Positions 33,135 through 41,495 of a DNA stretch of 64,000 nucleotides are shown here, piece after piece (position 1 is the first letter of the stretch; each line of letters begins with the position of its first letter). Origin of the DNA: Clostridia bacterium (GTDB taxonomy: Bacteria > Bacillota > Clostridia > Christensenellales > Aristaeellaceae); the NCBI GenBank assembly GCA_017519405.1, contig JAFWSH010000033.1, positions 1 to 64,000 of the forward strand, in the 5' to 3' direction. The position numbers were made by a program, and so were the translations under genes. Under the pieces are notes generated by a model. It was given only the letters and a program-made list of their open reading frames with translations. It searched no databases and was not told the origin of the DNA.

Positions 33135-35114
33135 ATGGATAAGAAAGAAAACATCTTCCGCAAACTCGCCCGCTGGCTGGTTCGCTGGATTTTCGGCCTC
33201 AAGTATGAGGAAAAATGGTTCGGCGTCAAGGCGCTGGACAAGCCCGCTGAGATCAAGTTCAAGAACGGCGTGCCGGACGACTCCGAGCTGATCGTGAGCC
33301 CGGGCCGGCAGATCTTCAACCGCTTCATGGAGCGGAAGTTCGCCGTGTTCTCGGTGCTGGTGGTGCTGGTGATGTTCTGCGTGGTGTTCATCGCCCCCCA
33401 CTTCATGACCAAGTACTACGACGCCTTCACCGAGACCACCCAGAAGGACCTCCCCCCCACCCTTGACTTCATGAACGTCCCCGGGGAGCTGGCGGGGAAC
33501 GTGAAGATGATCGACAGCTACTCCTCCTTCTCCGTGGGCCTGTCCAACGAGGGCAAGGTCTACGTCTGGGGCATCGGCACCATCGGCGCCACGGGCATCG
33601 ATGTGAAGCAGATCCCCGAGGAAGTGAAGAACGCGAAGATCGCCTATGTGGCCGCCGGCCAGGACCACATCATCGCCATCGGCGAGGACGGCAAGTTCTA
33701 TGGCTGGGGCAACAACCGCTTTGGCCAGTATTCCGTGGATGAGACCATCCTGGCCAACCCCAACCTGGAGCCCGTGCCCGACGTGGTGCTGAACGGCCAG
33801 CTGGACGTGAGCCACATTAAGCGGGTCACCTGCGGCTACCAGGCCACCGCCATCCTCATGGACGACGGCACCCTCTACATCTGGGGCAACAAGCAGGCCT
33901 ACGCCAACATGGACCGCTTCATCGGGAAGACCAACATCGTGGATGTGGACTTCACCCTGAACTATGTGGTGGGCCTGGACGAGAAGCAGACCGGCGTCTA
34001 CACCGGCGTCAAGGGCCTGCACACCAAGGCCAAGAGCCAGATCGGCGGCACCAAGACCGACAAGATGGCCGACTTCCTGAACGGCCGGAAGATCAACGAG
34101 GTCCGGGCCACCTCCACCAGCGTGTGCATCCTGCTGGACGACGGCACCATCGGCTTCACCGGCGACTTCCAGTCCGACTATGTGGAGGTCCCCACCCTGG
34201 CGGAGGGCGAGCGCTTCATCGACATCGAGGCGGGCACCTACCACTTCTCCGCCCTGAGCAACCTGGGCCATGTGTACTCCTTCGGCGGCGACCACTACCG
34301 CCAGGCGGAGGCCCCCAAGGTGAACGGGGCCGCCAAGCTCTTCGCCGGCGCCTTCCAGAGCTACGCCGTGGACGGGAGCGGCAAGCTGCTGGACAAGTGG
34401 GGCCTGTCCGGCTACATCTTCGGTACGGATGACCGGGGCGCCAACATCGCCGAGCGGGTGGTGGCGGGCGGCCGCATCACCATGACCGTGGGCGCCGTGG
34501 CCGTGATCATCGAGATCATCATCGGCGTCTCCATCGGCTTGGCGGCAGGCTTTGCCGGCGGCTGGGTGGACATCTTCCTCATGCGTGTGGCGGAGGTGTT
34601 CTCCTCCATCCCCCTGATCCCCTTCATGCTGATCCTCTCCTCCCTGCTGGCCCAGGTCTCCATGACCACCGACCAGCGGCTCTACATGGTGATGGTGATC
34701 CTGGGCGTACTGGGCTGGCCCGGCTTCGCCCACATCACCCGTGCCCAGGTGCTGGTGGCCCGGGAGGCGGAGTACGTCACTGCGGCCCAGGCCATGGGCG
34801 TCAAGCCCAGCCGGATCGCCTTCAAGCACATCCTGCCCAACATCGTGTCCGTGATCCTGGTGAACATGACCCTGAGCTTCGCGGCCTCCATGCAGACGGA
34901 GACCTCCCTGAGCTTCCTGGGCTTCGGCGTGAACTACCCGCAGCCCAGCTGGGGCAACATGCTCTCCCGGGCCAGCAACGCGGTGGCGGCCCTGAACTTC
35001 TGGTGGCAGTGGGTCTTCACCTCCGCCATCCTCATCCTCACCACCGTGTGCATCAACACCATCGGCGACACGCTGCGTGACGTGATGGATCCCAAGTCGA
35101 GCAATGACAAGTAA
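33135..35114 (+). CDS. oppC: OppC-type permease with inserted seven-blade RCC1-like propeller
   Basis: This encodes 659 residues; AAGGAGGCGAG precedes ATG 33135. Helix 1 is at about 69-90 (FAVFSVLVVLVMFCVVFIAP). Residues about 121-425 then hold seven repeats of the RCC1 type, each with a form of 'hV.aG..H..al..dG.vy.WG': VAAGQDHIIAIGEDGKFYGW, VTCGYQATAILMDDGTLYIW, IEAGTYHFSALSNLGHVYSF and four weaker ones. The permease resumes at about 427 with GYIFGTDDRGANIAERVVAG, the canonical OppC entry motif, then helices and the EAA loop (YVTAAQAMGVKPSRIAFKHI). OppC is normally about 300 residues. The insertion is extracellular. Confidence 0.9.
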   Translation: MDKKENIFRKLARWLVRWIFGLKYEEKWFGVKALDKPAEIKFKNGVPDDSELIVSPGRQIFNRFMERKFAVFSVLVVLVMFCVVFIAPHFMTKYYDAFTETTQKDLPPTLDFMNVPGELAGNVKMIDSYSSFSVGLSNEGKVYVWGIGTIGATGIDVKQIPEEVKNAKIAYVAAGQDHIIAIGEDGKFYGWGNNRFGQYSVDETILANPNLEPVPDVVLNGQLDVSHIKRVTCGYQATAILMDDGTLYIWGNKQAYANMDRFIGKTNIVDVDFTLNYVVGLDEKQTGVYTGVKGLHTKAKSQIGGTKTDKMADFLNGRKINEVRATSTSVCILLDDGTIGFTGDFQSDYVEVPTLAEGERFIDIEAGTYHFSALSNLGHVYSFGGDHYRQAEAPKVNGAAKLFAGAFQSYAVDGSGKLLDKWGLSGYIFGTDDRGANIAERVVAGGRITMTVGAVAVIIEIIIGVSIGLAAGFAGGWVDIFLMRVAEVFSSIPLIPFMLILSSLLAQVSMTTDQRLYMVMVILGVLGWPGFAHITRAQVLVAREAEYVTAAQAMGVKPSRIAFKHILPNIVSVILVNMTLSFAASMQTETSLSFLGFGVNYPQPSWGNMLSRASNAVAALNFWWQWVFTSAILILTTVCINTIGDTLRDVMDPKSSNDK

Positions 35115-35129
35115 GGAGGGAATGAGAAT

Positions 35130-36143
35130 ATGCCTTTGCTGGAAGTAAGGAATCTTCACACCTTCTTTACGACGAAAAAGGGCATCGTGAAGGCCGTCAA
35201 CGGCGTGTCCTACAGCCTGGAGGCCGGCAAGACCATCGGCATCGTGGGTGAGAGCGGCTCCGGCAAGTCCGTCTCCGCCATGTCCATCCTGCAGCTGCTG
35301 GACGGCAACGGCTACATCGACAGCGGCGAGATCCTGCTGGAGGGCCAGGACCTGGTCCATGCCTCCACCAGGGAGATCAACCACATCCGCGGCAACGTCA
35401 TCTCCGTGATCTTCCAGGAGCCCATGACCAGCCTGAACCCGGTGTTCTCCGTGGATCGCCAGCTCTCCGAGCCCTTCATGATCCACCAGGGGATGAACAA
35501 GAAGGAAGCCCATGAGCACGCCCTGCAGATGCTCTACGACGTCCAGATCCCCAACCCGGAGGTGGTCATCAAGCAGTATCCCCACCAGCTCTCCGGCGGC
35601 ATGCGGCAGCGGGTGATGATCGCCATGGCCCTGGCCTGCCGACCGAAGATCCTCATCGCCGACGAGCCCACCACCGCCCTGGACGTGACCATCCAGGCCC
35701 AGATCCTCAAGCTGATGAACGAGCTGAAGGAAACCACCGGCGCCGCCATCATCTTCATCACCCACGACCTGGGCGTGATCAACGAGATGGCCGACGACGT
35801 GGCGGTGATGTACTGCGGCCAGGTGGTGGAGCAGGCGCCCAAGAACGTCATCTTCCACAACTGCACCGAGAGCCACCCCTACACCGAAGGCCTGATGCTC
35901 TCCATCCCCCGGCTGGAGACCGAGAGCGACCGGCTGGAGCCCATCCCCGGCGTCGTTCCCCATCCCCTGGCGCTGCCCAAGGGCTGCAAGTTCGGCCCCC
36001 GCTGCAAATACTGCACCCAGCGCTGCATCGACGAGGAGCCCGAGCTGGTGCAGGTAGCCCCCGACCAGAAGGTCAGATGCTTCTATCCCAACAAGGAGGA
36101 ACGGAACAGTGCCGAGCACCAGAAAATTGTTGTCCATTACTAA
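35130..36143 (+). CDS. oppD: Oligopeptide ABC transporter ATPase OppD type
   Basis: This encodes 337 residues, a normal length; AAGGAGGG precedes ATG. Walker A is GESGSGKS (about 35-42), the Q-loop is IFQEPMTSLNP, the signature is LSGGM, Walker B is ILIADEPTTALD and the switch His is in FITHDLG. The C-terminal oligo-HPY region has four Cys (CKFGPRCKYCTQRC), the site that binds a 4Fe-4S cluster in relatives. It energises peptide import together with OppF. It overlaps oppF by 35 bp, which couples their translation. Confidence 0.93.
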   Translation: MPLLEVRNLHTFFTTKKGIVKAVNGVSYSLEAGKTIGIVGESGSGKSVSAMSILQLLDGNGYIDSGEILLEGQDLVHASTREINHIRGNVISVIFQEPMTSLNPVFSVDRQLSEPFMIHQGMNKKEAHEHALQMLYDVQIPNPEVVIKQYPHQLSGGMRQRVMIAMALACRPKILIADEPTTALDVTIQAQILKLMNELKETTGAAIIFITHDLGVINEMADDVAVMYCGQVVEQAPKNVIFHNCTESHPYTEGLMLSIPRLETESDRLEPIPGVVPHPLALPKGCKFGPRCKYCTQRCIDEEPELVQVAPDQKVRCFYPNKEERNSAEHQKIVVHY

Positions 36144-37749
36144 TCTGAAGAAATACTTCCCGGTGGGCGGCAGCTCCATTTTCTCCCGTCGGAAGCTCTA
36201 TGTCCGGGCCAACGAGGACATCACCATCGACATCTACGAGGGCGAGACCCTGGGCGTGGTGGGTGAGTCCGGCTGCGGCAAGTCCACCCTGGGCCGCGTG
36301 CTGCTGCAGCTCTACCCCCAGACGGCGGGCTGCACCCTGTATTACGGCACCACCCTGGACGAGATGACCCCCGCCTACATGCTGGACACCATCCGCCACG
36401 CGGGCAAGTACCGCAAGCGCCTGGCCAAGGCCCGGGCCCGGGTGGCGGACCTGCGCCAGAAGGTGGAGGCCGCCGGCGGCGAGGACGGCGCCGATGCCCA
36501 GCTGCTGCAGGACTACGGCTTTGCCCAGGGGGACGAGCAGACCTGCCTGAGCAACCTGGCCAAGGTGCTGGGCGGCTTCAGCGTCCGGGAGGACCCGGAG
36601 GCCATGTCCCTGATGCAGCAGCTCTTCCGGGAGAACAAAAAGCGCAACGTCCTGCTGGAGAAGCGCAAGAAGCTCCAGGTGAACCACGAGCACTATGAGC
36701 ACGAGGCCGCCACCCTGGAGGGATCCAAGGCCGAGGCCATGGCCCGCAAGCAGAACACCCTGGCCGCGGAGATCGCCAAGCTGGACGGCGAGATGGAGGC
36801 CCTGGACCGGGTCATCGCCGAGCTGCGGGCCAAGCTGGACCAGCACAAGGCCCGCTACAGCGGCGACGCGGAGTTTGCCGAGCACGAGGCCATGCTGGAC
36901 AACGGCATCGACCTGGCCCGCCTCACCACCGCGGAGATGCGCGGTCTGCGCCGGAAGCTGCAGATCATTTTCCAGGACCCCTACTCCAGCCTGAACCCCC
37001 GGATGACCGTGGGCCAGATCATCGAGGAGGGCCTGGTCACCCACCACTTCTTCAAGCACGGCTCCGCCAAGCTGCGGGCCTACATCGTGGAGACCATGGA
37101 GAAGTGCGGCCTGCAGGAGTACATGCTCCACCGCTATCCCCACCAGTTCTCCGGCGGCCAGCGGCAGCGCATCTGCATTGCCCGGGCCCTGGCGGTACAG
37201 CCCACCTTCGTGGTCTGCGACGAGTGCGTGTCCGCCCTGGACGTGTCCATCCAGTCCCAGATCATCAACCTCCTCCAGGAGCTGAAGGAGAAGCAGCACC
37301 TCACCTACATGTTCATCTCCCACGACCTGTCGGTGGTGAAGTTCATCTCCGACCGCATCGCGGTGATGTACCTGGGCAGCATTGTGGAGCTGGCGGACAA
37401 GAAGACCATCTTCGACGACCCGCGGCACCCCTACACGGTGGCCCTGCTGTCCTCCATTCCCACCACGGAGGAGGACAACGCCGACAAGGAGCGGATCATC
37501 CTGGAGGGCAACATCCCCAGCCCCGTGAATCCCCCCGCCGGCTGCAAGTTCTGCACCCGCTGCTACATGGCCACGGACAAGTGCCGCCGCGTGACGCCGC
37601 CCCTCACGGAGATCGCCCCCGGCCACTACTGCGCCTGCCACTATCCCGAGCGGAAGCTGGATGAGCACGACAAGCACTTCCTCTTCGAGATCCATCCCTC
37701 CGACGCGGTGAAGGCCAAGGCGCCCGTGACTGCCGAGAAGGAGGCCTGA
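36109..37749 (+). CDS. oppF: OppF-type ATPase with long coiled-coil insertion
   Basis: This encodes 546 residues from GTG 36109, preceded by AAGGAGGA. Walker A GESGCGKS is at about 53-60. The Q-loop IIFQDPYSSLNPRM comes only at about 285, whereas the usual gap is about 50 residues. The extra 180 or so residues (about 95-280) include charged helical stretches such as KRLAKARARVADLRQKVEAA and KQNTLAAEIAKLDGEMEALD, which should form coiled coils. After it the protein is normal: signature FSGGQ, Walker B FVVCDECVSALD (with Cys in an unusual DEC) and an oligo-HPY Cys tail CKFCTRCYMATDKC. The inserted part lies on the cytosolic helical side. Confidence 0.9.
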   Translation: MPSTRKLLSITNLKKYFPVGGSSIFSRRKLYVRANEDITIDIYEGETLGVVGESGCGKSTLGRVLLQLYPQTAGCTLYYGTTLDEMTPAYMLDTIRHAGKYRKRLAKARARVADLRQKVEAAGGEDGADAQLLQDYGFAQGDEQTCLSNLAKVLGGFSVREDPEAMSLMQQLFRENKKRNVLLEKRKKLQVNHEHYEHEAATLEGSKAEAMARKQNTLAAEIAKLDGEMEALDRVIAELRAKLDQHKARYSGDAEFAEHEAMLDNGIDLARLTTAEMRGLRRKLQIIFQDPYSSLNPRMTVGQIIEEGLVTHHFFKHGSAKLRAYIVETMEKCGLQEYMLHRYPHQFSGGQRQRICIARALAVQPTFVVCDECVSALDVSIQSQIINLLQELKEKQHLTYMFISHDLSVVKFISDRIAVMYLGSIVELADKKTIFDDPRHPYTVALLSSIPTTEEDNADKERIILEGNIPSPVNPPAGCKFCTRCYMATDKCRRVTPPLTEIAPGHYCACHYPERKLDEHDKHFLFEIHPSDAVKAKAPVTAEKEA

Positions 37750-37751
37750 GG

Positions 37752-37925
37752 ATGCGCGCCTCAGAGGAGCAGCGCCGGGAGCTGACCGGGGAGGATTCTG
37801 ATCTCCCGCTGGAGAAGAAGGACCTGCCCGCCCTGATGGTCTCCGGCCTGCTGGTGGTGGGCCTGCCCTGCCTGCTGCTGATCCTGCTGATCGTGGGCGT
37901 CACCCTGCTGATCTTCGGACGATAA
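37752..37925 (+). CDS. 57-residue single-helix membrane protein closing the opp operon
   Basis: ATG 37752 starts 2 bases after the oppF stop. The product MRASEEQRRELTGEDSDLPL continues with EKKDLPALMVSGLLVVGLP and a long hydrophobic helix (CLLLILLIVGVTLLIFGR). A charged cytosolic N-terminus with one membrane span suits a small regulatory or assembly subunit of the transporter. Codon use matches the operon and a terminator follows immediately. Confidence 0.7.
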   Translation: MRASEEQRRELTGEDSDLPLEKKDLPALMVSGLLVVGLPCLLLILLIVGVTLLIFGR

Positions 37926-37930
37926 TCCAC

Positions 37931-37960
37931 CGCCGCGGCCACACCGGCTGCGGCGTTTTT
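37931..37960 (+). terminator. Terminator of the opp operon
   Basis: CGCCGCGGCC, short loop, CCGGCTGCGGCG, then TTTTT, starting 5 bases after the last stop of the operon. Confidence 0.75.
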
Positions 37961-37984
37961 CTCTCCCGGTCCTCCCCCGGGTGA

Positions 37985-38013
37985 TTGACTTTCCCGGCGG
38001 ATTGCGTTATGCT
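37985..38013 (+). promoter_or_regulatory. Promoter of gpmI
   Basis: TTGACT (37985-37990), 17-bp spacer, TATGCT (38008-38013), with the start codon 75 bp further on. Confidence 0.65.
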
Positions 38014-38087
38014 AACTCCGGCGGTGCGGGAAACCCGCCGCTGCCAGAAAACAACGAATCAGACTGCAATTGAAGGAGGAATTCCTG

Positions 38088-39689
38088 ATGACGAAACCGG
38101 TTGTGCTGGTGGTCATGGACGGCGTGGGCGAGACCCCGGAGGAGCTGGGCAACATGGTCCTCAAGGCCACCACCCCCACCCTGGACGAGCTGAAGGCCAC
38201 CTGCCCCTGGCAGTGCATCAAGGCCCACGGCAGCGCGGTGGGTCTGCCCACGGACGACGACATGGGCAACAGCGAGGTGGGCCACAATGCCCTGGGCTGC
38301 GGCCAGATCTATTCCCAGGGCGCCAAGCTGGTGAACGAGTCCATCGAGTCCGGCTCCATCTTCCAGAGCGAGACCTGGAAGGACCTGGTGGGCTCTGTGG
38401 TGGAGAAGGGCACCGCCCTGCACTTTATGGGCCTGCTCTCCGACGGCAACGTCCACTCCAACATCTCCCACCTCATCGCCATGCTCCGGGAGGCCAAGAA
38501 GGAGGGCGTGAAGAAGGTCCGGGTCCACATCCTGCTGGACGGCCGGGACGTGCCCGCCACCTCCGCCCTGGAGTATGTGGGCCAGCTGGAGACTGTGCTG
38601 GCTGAGCTGAATGACGCCTCCTTCGACGGGCGCATCGCTTCCGGCGGCGGCCGCATGAAGATCACCATGGACCGCTACCAGGCCAACTGGGCCATGGTGA
38701 AGGCGGGCTGGGACGTGCATGTGCACGGCATTGCCCCGGACTGCCAGATCGGCGGCGAGGGCCGCTTCTTCTCCAGCGCCACCGAGGCCATCGAGACCCT
38801 GCGGCAGGAGACCGGCGCCATCGACCAGGATCTGCCCGCCTTCGTTATCGGCGAGAACGGCAAGCCCGTGGGCGCCATGCAGGACGGCGACAGCGTCATC
38901 CTCTTCAACTTCCGGGGCGACCGGGCCCTGGAGATCTCCATGGCCTTCGACGGGGACGCCTCCTTCGACAAGTTTGACCGGGGCGTGGTCCCCCAGGTGA
39001 AGTACGCCGGCATGCTGGAGTACGACGGCGACCTGCACATCCCCCACAAGTATCTGGTGAATCCGCCCCAGATCCGGGACACCCTCACCGAGCTGCTGGT
39101 GGCCCACGGCATCCGGGAGTACGCGGTCTCCGAGACCCAGAAGTACGGCCATGTCACCTACTTCTGGAACGGCAACCGCTCCGGCAAGGTCTCCGAGGAG
39201 CTGGAGGACTACTGCGAGATCCCCAGCGACGTGCGCTCCTTTGACGAGTGCCCCTGGATGAAGGCCACCGAGATCGCCGACAAGGTCATCGAAGCCATCC
39301 GCAGCGGCAAGTACGGCTTCATCCGCTGCAACTTCCCCAACGGCGACATGGTGGGCCACACCGGCAACCTCCACGCCACGGAGATCGCGGTGGAGAGCGT
39401 GGACCTGGAGCTGGCCCGCATCAAGAAGGTCTGCGACGAGGCCGGCTGCATCCTGATCGTCACCGCCGACCACGGCAACTCCGACCAAATGCTGGAGCGC
39501 AACAAGAAGGGCAAGATCGAGGTCCGCACCGCCCACAGCCTGAACCCCGTCCCCTTCATCATCTACGACAAGGACGCCCGCCACGAGATGAAGCAGGGCC
39601 ACTTCGGCCTGGCCAACGTGGCGCCCACCGTGGCCCAGCTGCTGGGGCTCAAGCCCTATGACTCCTGGGAGGAGAGCATGCTGCTGTGA
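38088..39689 (+). CDS. gpmI: Cofactor-independent phosphoglycerate mutase
   Basis: This encodes 533 residues; GAAGGAGGAATTCCTG precedes ATG 38088 (the ATG at 38070 overlaps the ribosome binding site). It interconverts 3- and 2-phosphoglycerate in glycolysis. The metal and phosphoserine site MGNSEVGHNALG, the loop LLDGRDVPATSALEYVG, FNFRGDRALEISMAF and ITADHGNSDQM-type metal ligands (here VTADHGNSDQM) are all present. It is slightly longer than the usual 510 residues. It is monocistronic, with its own promoter and terminator. Confidence 0.95.
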   Translation: MTKPVVLVVMDGVGETPEELGNMVLKATTPTLDELKATCPWQCIKAHGSAVGLPTDDDMGNSEVGHNALGCGQIYSQGAKLVNESIESGSIFQSETWKDLVGSVVEKGTALHFMGLLSDGNVHSNISHLIAMLREAKKEGVKKVRVHILLDGRDVPATSALEYVGQLETVLAELNDASFDGRIASGGGRMKITMDRYQANWAMVKAGWDVHVHGIAPDCQIGGEGRFFSSATEAIETLRQETGAIDQDLPAFVIGENGKPVGAMQDGDSVILFNFRGDRALEISMAFDGDASFDKFDRGVVPQVKYAGMLEYDGDLHIPHKYLVNPPQIRDTLTELLVAHGIREYAVSETQKYGHVTYFWNGNRSGKVSEELEDYCEIPSDVRSFDECPWMKATEIADKVIEAIRSGKYGFIRCNFPNGDMVGHTGNLHATEIAVESVDLELARIKKVCDEAGCILIVTADHGNSDQMLERNKKGKIEVRTAHSLNPVPFIIYDKDARHEMKQGHFGLANVAPTVAQLLGLKPYDSWEESMLL

Positions 39690-39749
39690 CGTCTTTCAAC
39701 GCATGACCATGACGGTGTCCTGCTTTGCGCAGGCTGTGCCGTCATGGAA

Positions 39750-39785
39750 AACACCCCGCGGAGCATTTTCGCCCTGCGGGGTGTT
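39750..39785. terminator. Bidirectional terminator
   Basis: AACACCCCGC (39750-39759) pairs with GCGGGGTGTT (39776-39785), 10 bp perfect, between converging genes. Confidence 0.7.
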
Positions 39786-39821
39786 CTTATGTTTGCAGCT
39801 TGTCTGCGGTGGGGCGGAGGG

Positions 39822-40460
39822 TCAGTTCCCCAGGGCGTCTTCCAGCGCCCTCACCCGGCCCTCGATGCTCGCCCGGAACTGCTCGTCCGTCATGGACGGA
39901 TCCCGGGTGGCCTGCCAGAGGGCGCAGGGCATCTCCCCGCAGTCCCCGCAGGTGGCGAAGCGGTGTCTTCCCGCGCAGCAGGCCCAGATGGGGCAGGGCT
40001 TCCCGGCGGGGGCGTGGAACACCTTGCCGCAGGCCTCGTTGCAGCCGGCGCACTTCGTGCCGTGGAGGGGGCAGGCGGCGCAGTCCGTGCTGCAGACGCT
40101 CAGGCCCAGGGCCTCCCGCTGCTTCGCCTTCGGGAGGGACTGCAGCACCAGGCGGCGGGCGCGTCCCAGCAGGGTTTTCACCACGTCCTCCGGCACCGCG
40201 CCGTCCGCCTTCACCGAGTTCCAGTGCAGCTTGTTCATGTAGTAGCCGGGGATGATGTCCGGGTACTGGCCGCGCCAGAATTCGCCCTCCGTGGGCTCCA
40301 GCTTCAGGGTGATGTAGACCGGCCGGTTCGCGTCATCCCGGCAGACGGCGGCAAACATCTTTCCGCCGATGTGGTAGCGGACCCAGTTCCACTCCGGCTG
40401 GAGGTCCTTTGTGACCCCCCGCAGGGACAGCAGGTATTCGTCGATCCAGGGGTATTTCAT
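39822..40460 (-). CDS. MmcQ/YjbR domain fused to DUF3795 Cys-rich domain
   Basis: This encodes 212 residues; GGGAAGGAGA precedes ATG 40460. Residues 1-115 are a MmcQ/YjbR-type (DUF419) domain: MKYPWIDEYLLSLRGVTKDL, then WNWVRYHIGGKMFAAVC. Residues about 125-185 are a DUF3795-like Cys cluster (CSTDCAACPLHGTKCAGC, then PCPIWACCAGR and CGDCGEMPC) that could bind zinc or an iron-sulfur cluster. It is the last gene of a seven-gene minus-strand operon. The function is unknown. Confidence 0.8.
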   Translation of the reverse strand: MKYPWIDEYLLSLRGVTKDLQPEWNWVRYHIGGKMFAAVCRDDANRPVYITLKLEPTEGEFWRGQYPDIIPGYYMNKLHWNSVKADGAVPEDVVKTLLGRARRLVLQSLPKAKQREALGLSVCSTDCAACPLHGTKCAGCNEACGKVFHAPAGKPCPIWACCAGRHRFATCGDCGEMPCALWQATRDPSMTDEQFRASIEGRVRALEDALGN

Positions 40461-40479
40461 GGCTGAAATCTCCTTCCCG

Positions 40480-40908
40480 TCACTCCCGGCCCCCGGTGGT
40501 TCCCCGCAGCGCCGCCAGGTTCTCTTCCTTTTCAAAGAATGCCCGCTTCAGCTGCGCATACTCCGCCTCCGTGCAGGCCTCCCGGCAATCCGGCTCGAAG
40601 GACGCCGTGACCGCGAAGCAATCCAACATCCGCTCACAGGGATACAGGCTGCACGCCCCACAGGTGTCAATGCCCTTCTCTCCGCAGCATTCCACCACGC
40701 CGTAGCGGCACCGGTTTCCCGCCTTGCAGCCGGTGCAGGCGATCTCCTCGTTTGAGACAACACGGTCCCGGTAGCCGATCTTCATCCACAGCTCCGCGGT
40801 GCGGCGAAGCTCCTCCTCCGTCTTTTCAAAGGGAGGCGCGGTATACCGGGGGCAGGCTGCGCAGTCGTTGCCGCAGGCGGCGATGATCCGGCCGTTCATG
40901 GTCAGCAC
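40480..40908 (-). CDS. DUF3795 Cys-rich protein
   Basis: This encodes 142 residues from GTG 40908 (AGGAG upstream) or 139 from ATG 40899. Cys groups at ACGNDCAACPRY, CTGCKAGNRCRYGVVECCGE and CGACSLYPCERM are typical of DUF3795, a putative metal- or cluster-binding domain of unknown function. It starts 1 base after the nitroreductase stop and is 19 bp before the MmcQ-DUF3795 gene. Confidence 0.8.
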   Translation of the reverse strand: MLTMNGRIIAACGNDCAACPRYTAPPFEKTEEELRRTAELWMKIGYRDRVVSNEEIACTGCKAGNRCRYGVVECCGEKGIDTCGACSLYPCERMLDCFAVTASFEPDCREACTEAEYAQLKRAFFEKEENLAALRGTTGGRE

Positions 40909-40909
40909 C

Positions 40910-41482
40910 TCATTTCTCCTGTGATTCCGGGAAGCCGTTCAGCCAGGCCCGCTGGCCGAAGGGCTTTTTCTGCGGCGCCCTCGCCTCCTCCGCCGCCACG
41001 CCCACCGGCAGGATGCACACCAGCTCGTATTCGTCGGGCACATGGAGGATGCGGGCGATCCTGTCGCCGATCCGGTCCGCGTCGGTGATGTGGCCCTCGT
41101 ACCAGCAGCTCCGGTAGCCCAGGGCCTCCATGGCCAGGAGCATGTTCTCGATGGCCGCGGCGTAGTCCTGGGTGGCGAAGCAGCGATCCCGGTAGGCGAT
41201 GATCCTTTGGGTCAGGACGCAGATCATGGCCGGCGCAGTCCGGGCCACCGGCGGGTCGATGGCTGCCTTGATGCTTGCCAGCAGGGCCGGATCATCCACC
41301 GCGATGAGGCTGGTGGTCTGCTTGTTGCAGCCCGAGGGCGCTGCCAGCCCGGCCTCCAGAATGGCGGTCAGATGTTCCCGGGGCACCGGGTCCGGCCTGT
41401 AGGTGCCGCGGTAGCTGCGGCGGGACAGGATCAGGTCCAGCATAGCCTGCGTGTTCTGACGGTCAAAGTTTTGACGGTTCAT
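40910..41482 (-). CDS. Nitroreductase-family FMN oxidoreductase
   Basis: This encodes 190 residues; AAAAAGGAGA precedes ATG 41482. The N-terminal signature LDLILSRRSYRGTYRPDPVP, with AAPSGCNKQTT and the C-terminal half AIENMLLAMEALGYRSCWYE, is typical of FMN-binding nitroreductases that use NAD(P)H. The substrate is unknown. It is fifth in the operon, between a P-loop kinase and a DUF3795 protein. Confidence 0.88.
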   Translation of the reverse strand: MNRQNFDRQNTQAMLDLILSRRSYRGTYRPDPVPREHLTAILEAGLAAPSGCNKQTTSLIAVDDPALLASIKAAIDPPVARTAPAMICVLTQRIIAYRDRCFATQDYAAAIENMLLAMEALGYRSCWYEGHITDADRIGDRIARILHVPDEYELVCILPVGVAAEEARAPQKKPFGQRAWLNGFPESQEK

Positions 41483-41495
41483 GTGGATCTCCTTT

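Noticed and set aside
31698..36179. A 1493-codon open frame antisense to the opp operon
   Set aside because: It crosses three well-supported transporter genes and their gaps, has no ribosome binding site, and has the same low-complexity shadow composition.
40411..40755. Open frames opposite the DUF3795 genes
   Set aside because: They are shadows of Cys-rich genes supported by motifs, ribosome binding sites and tight spacing on the minus strand.
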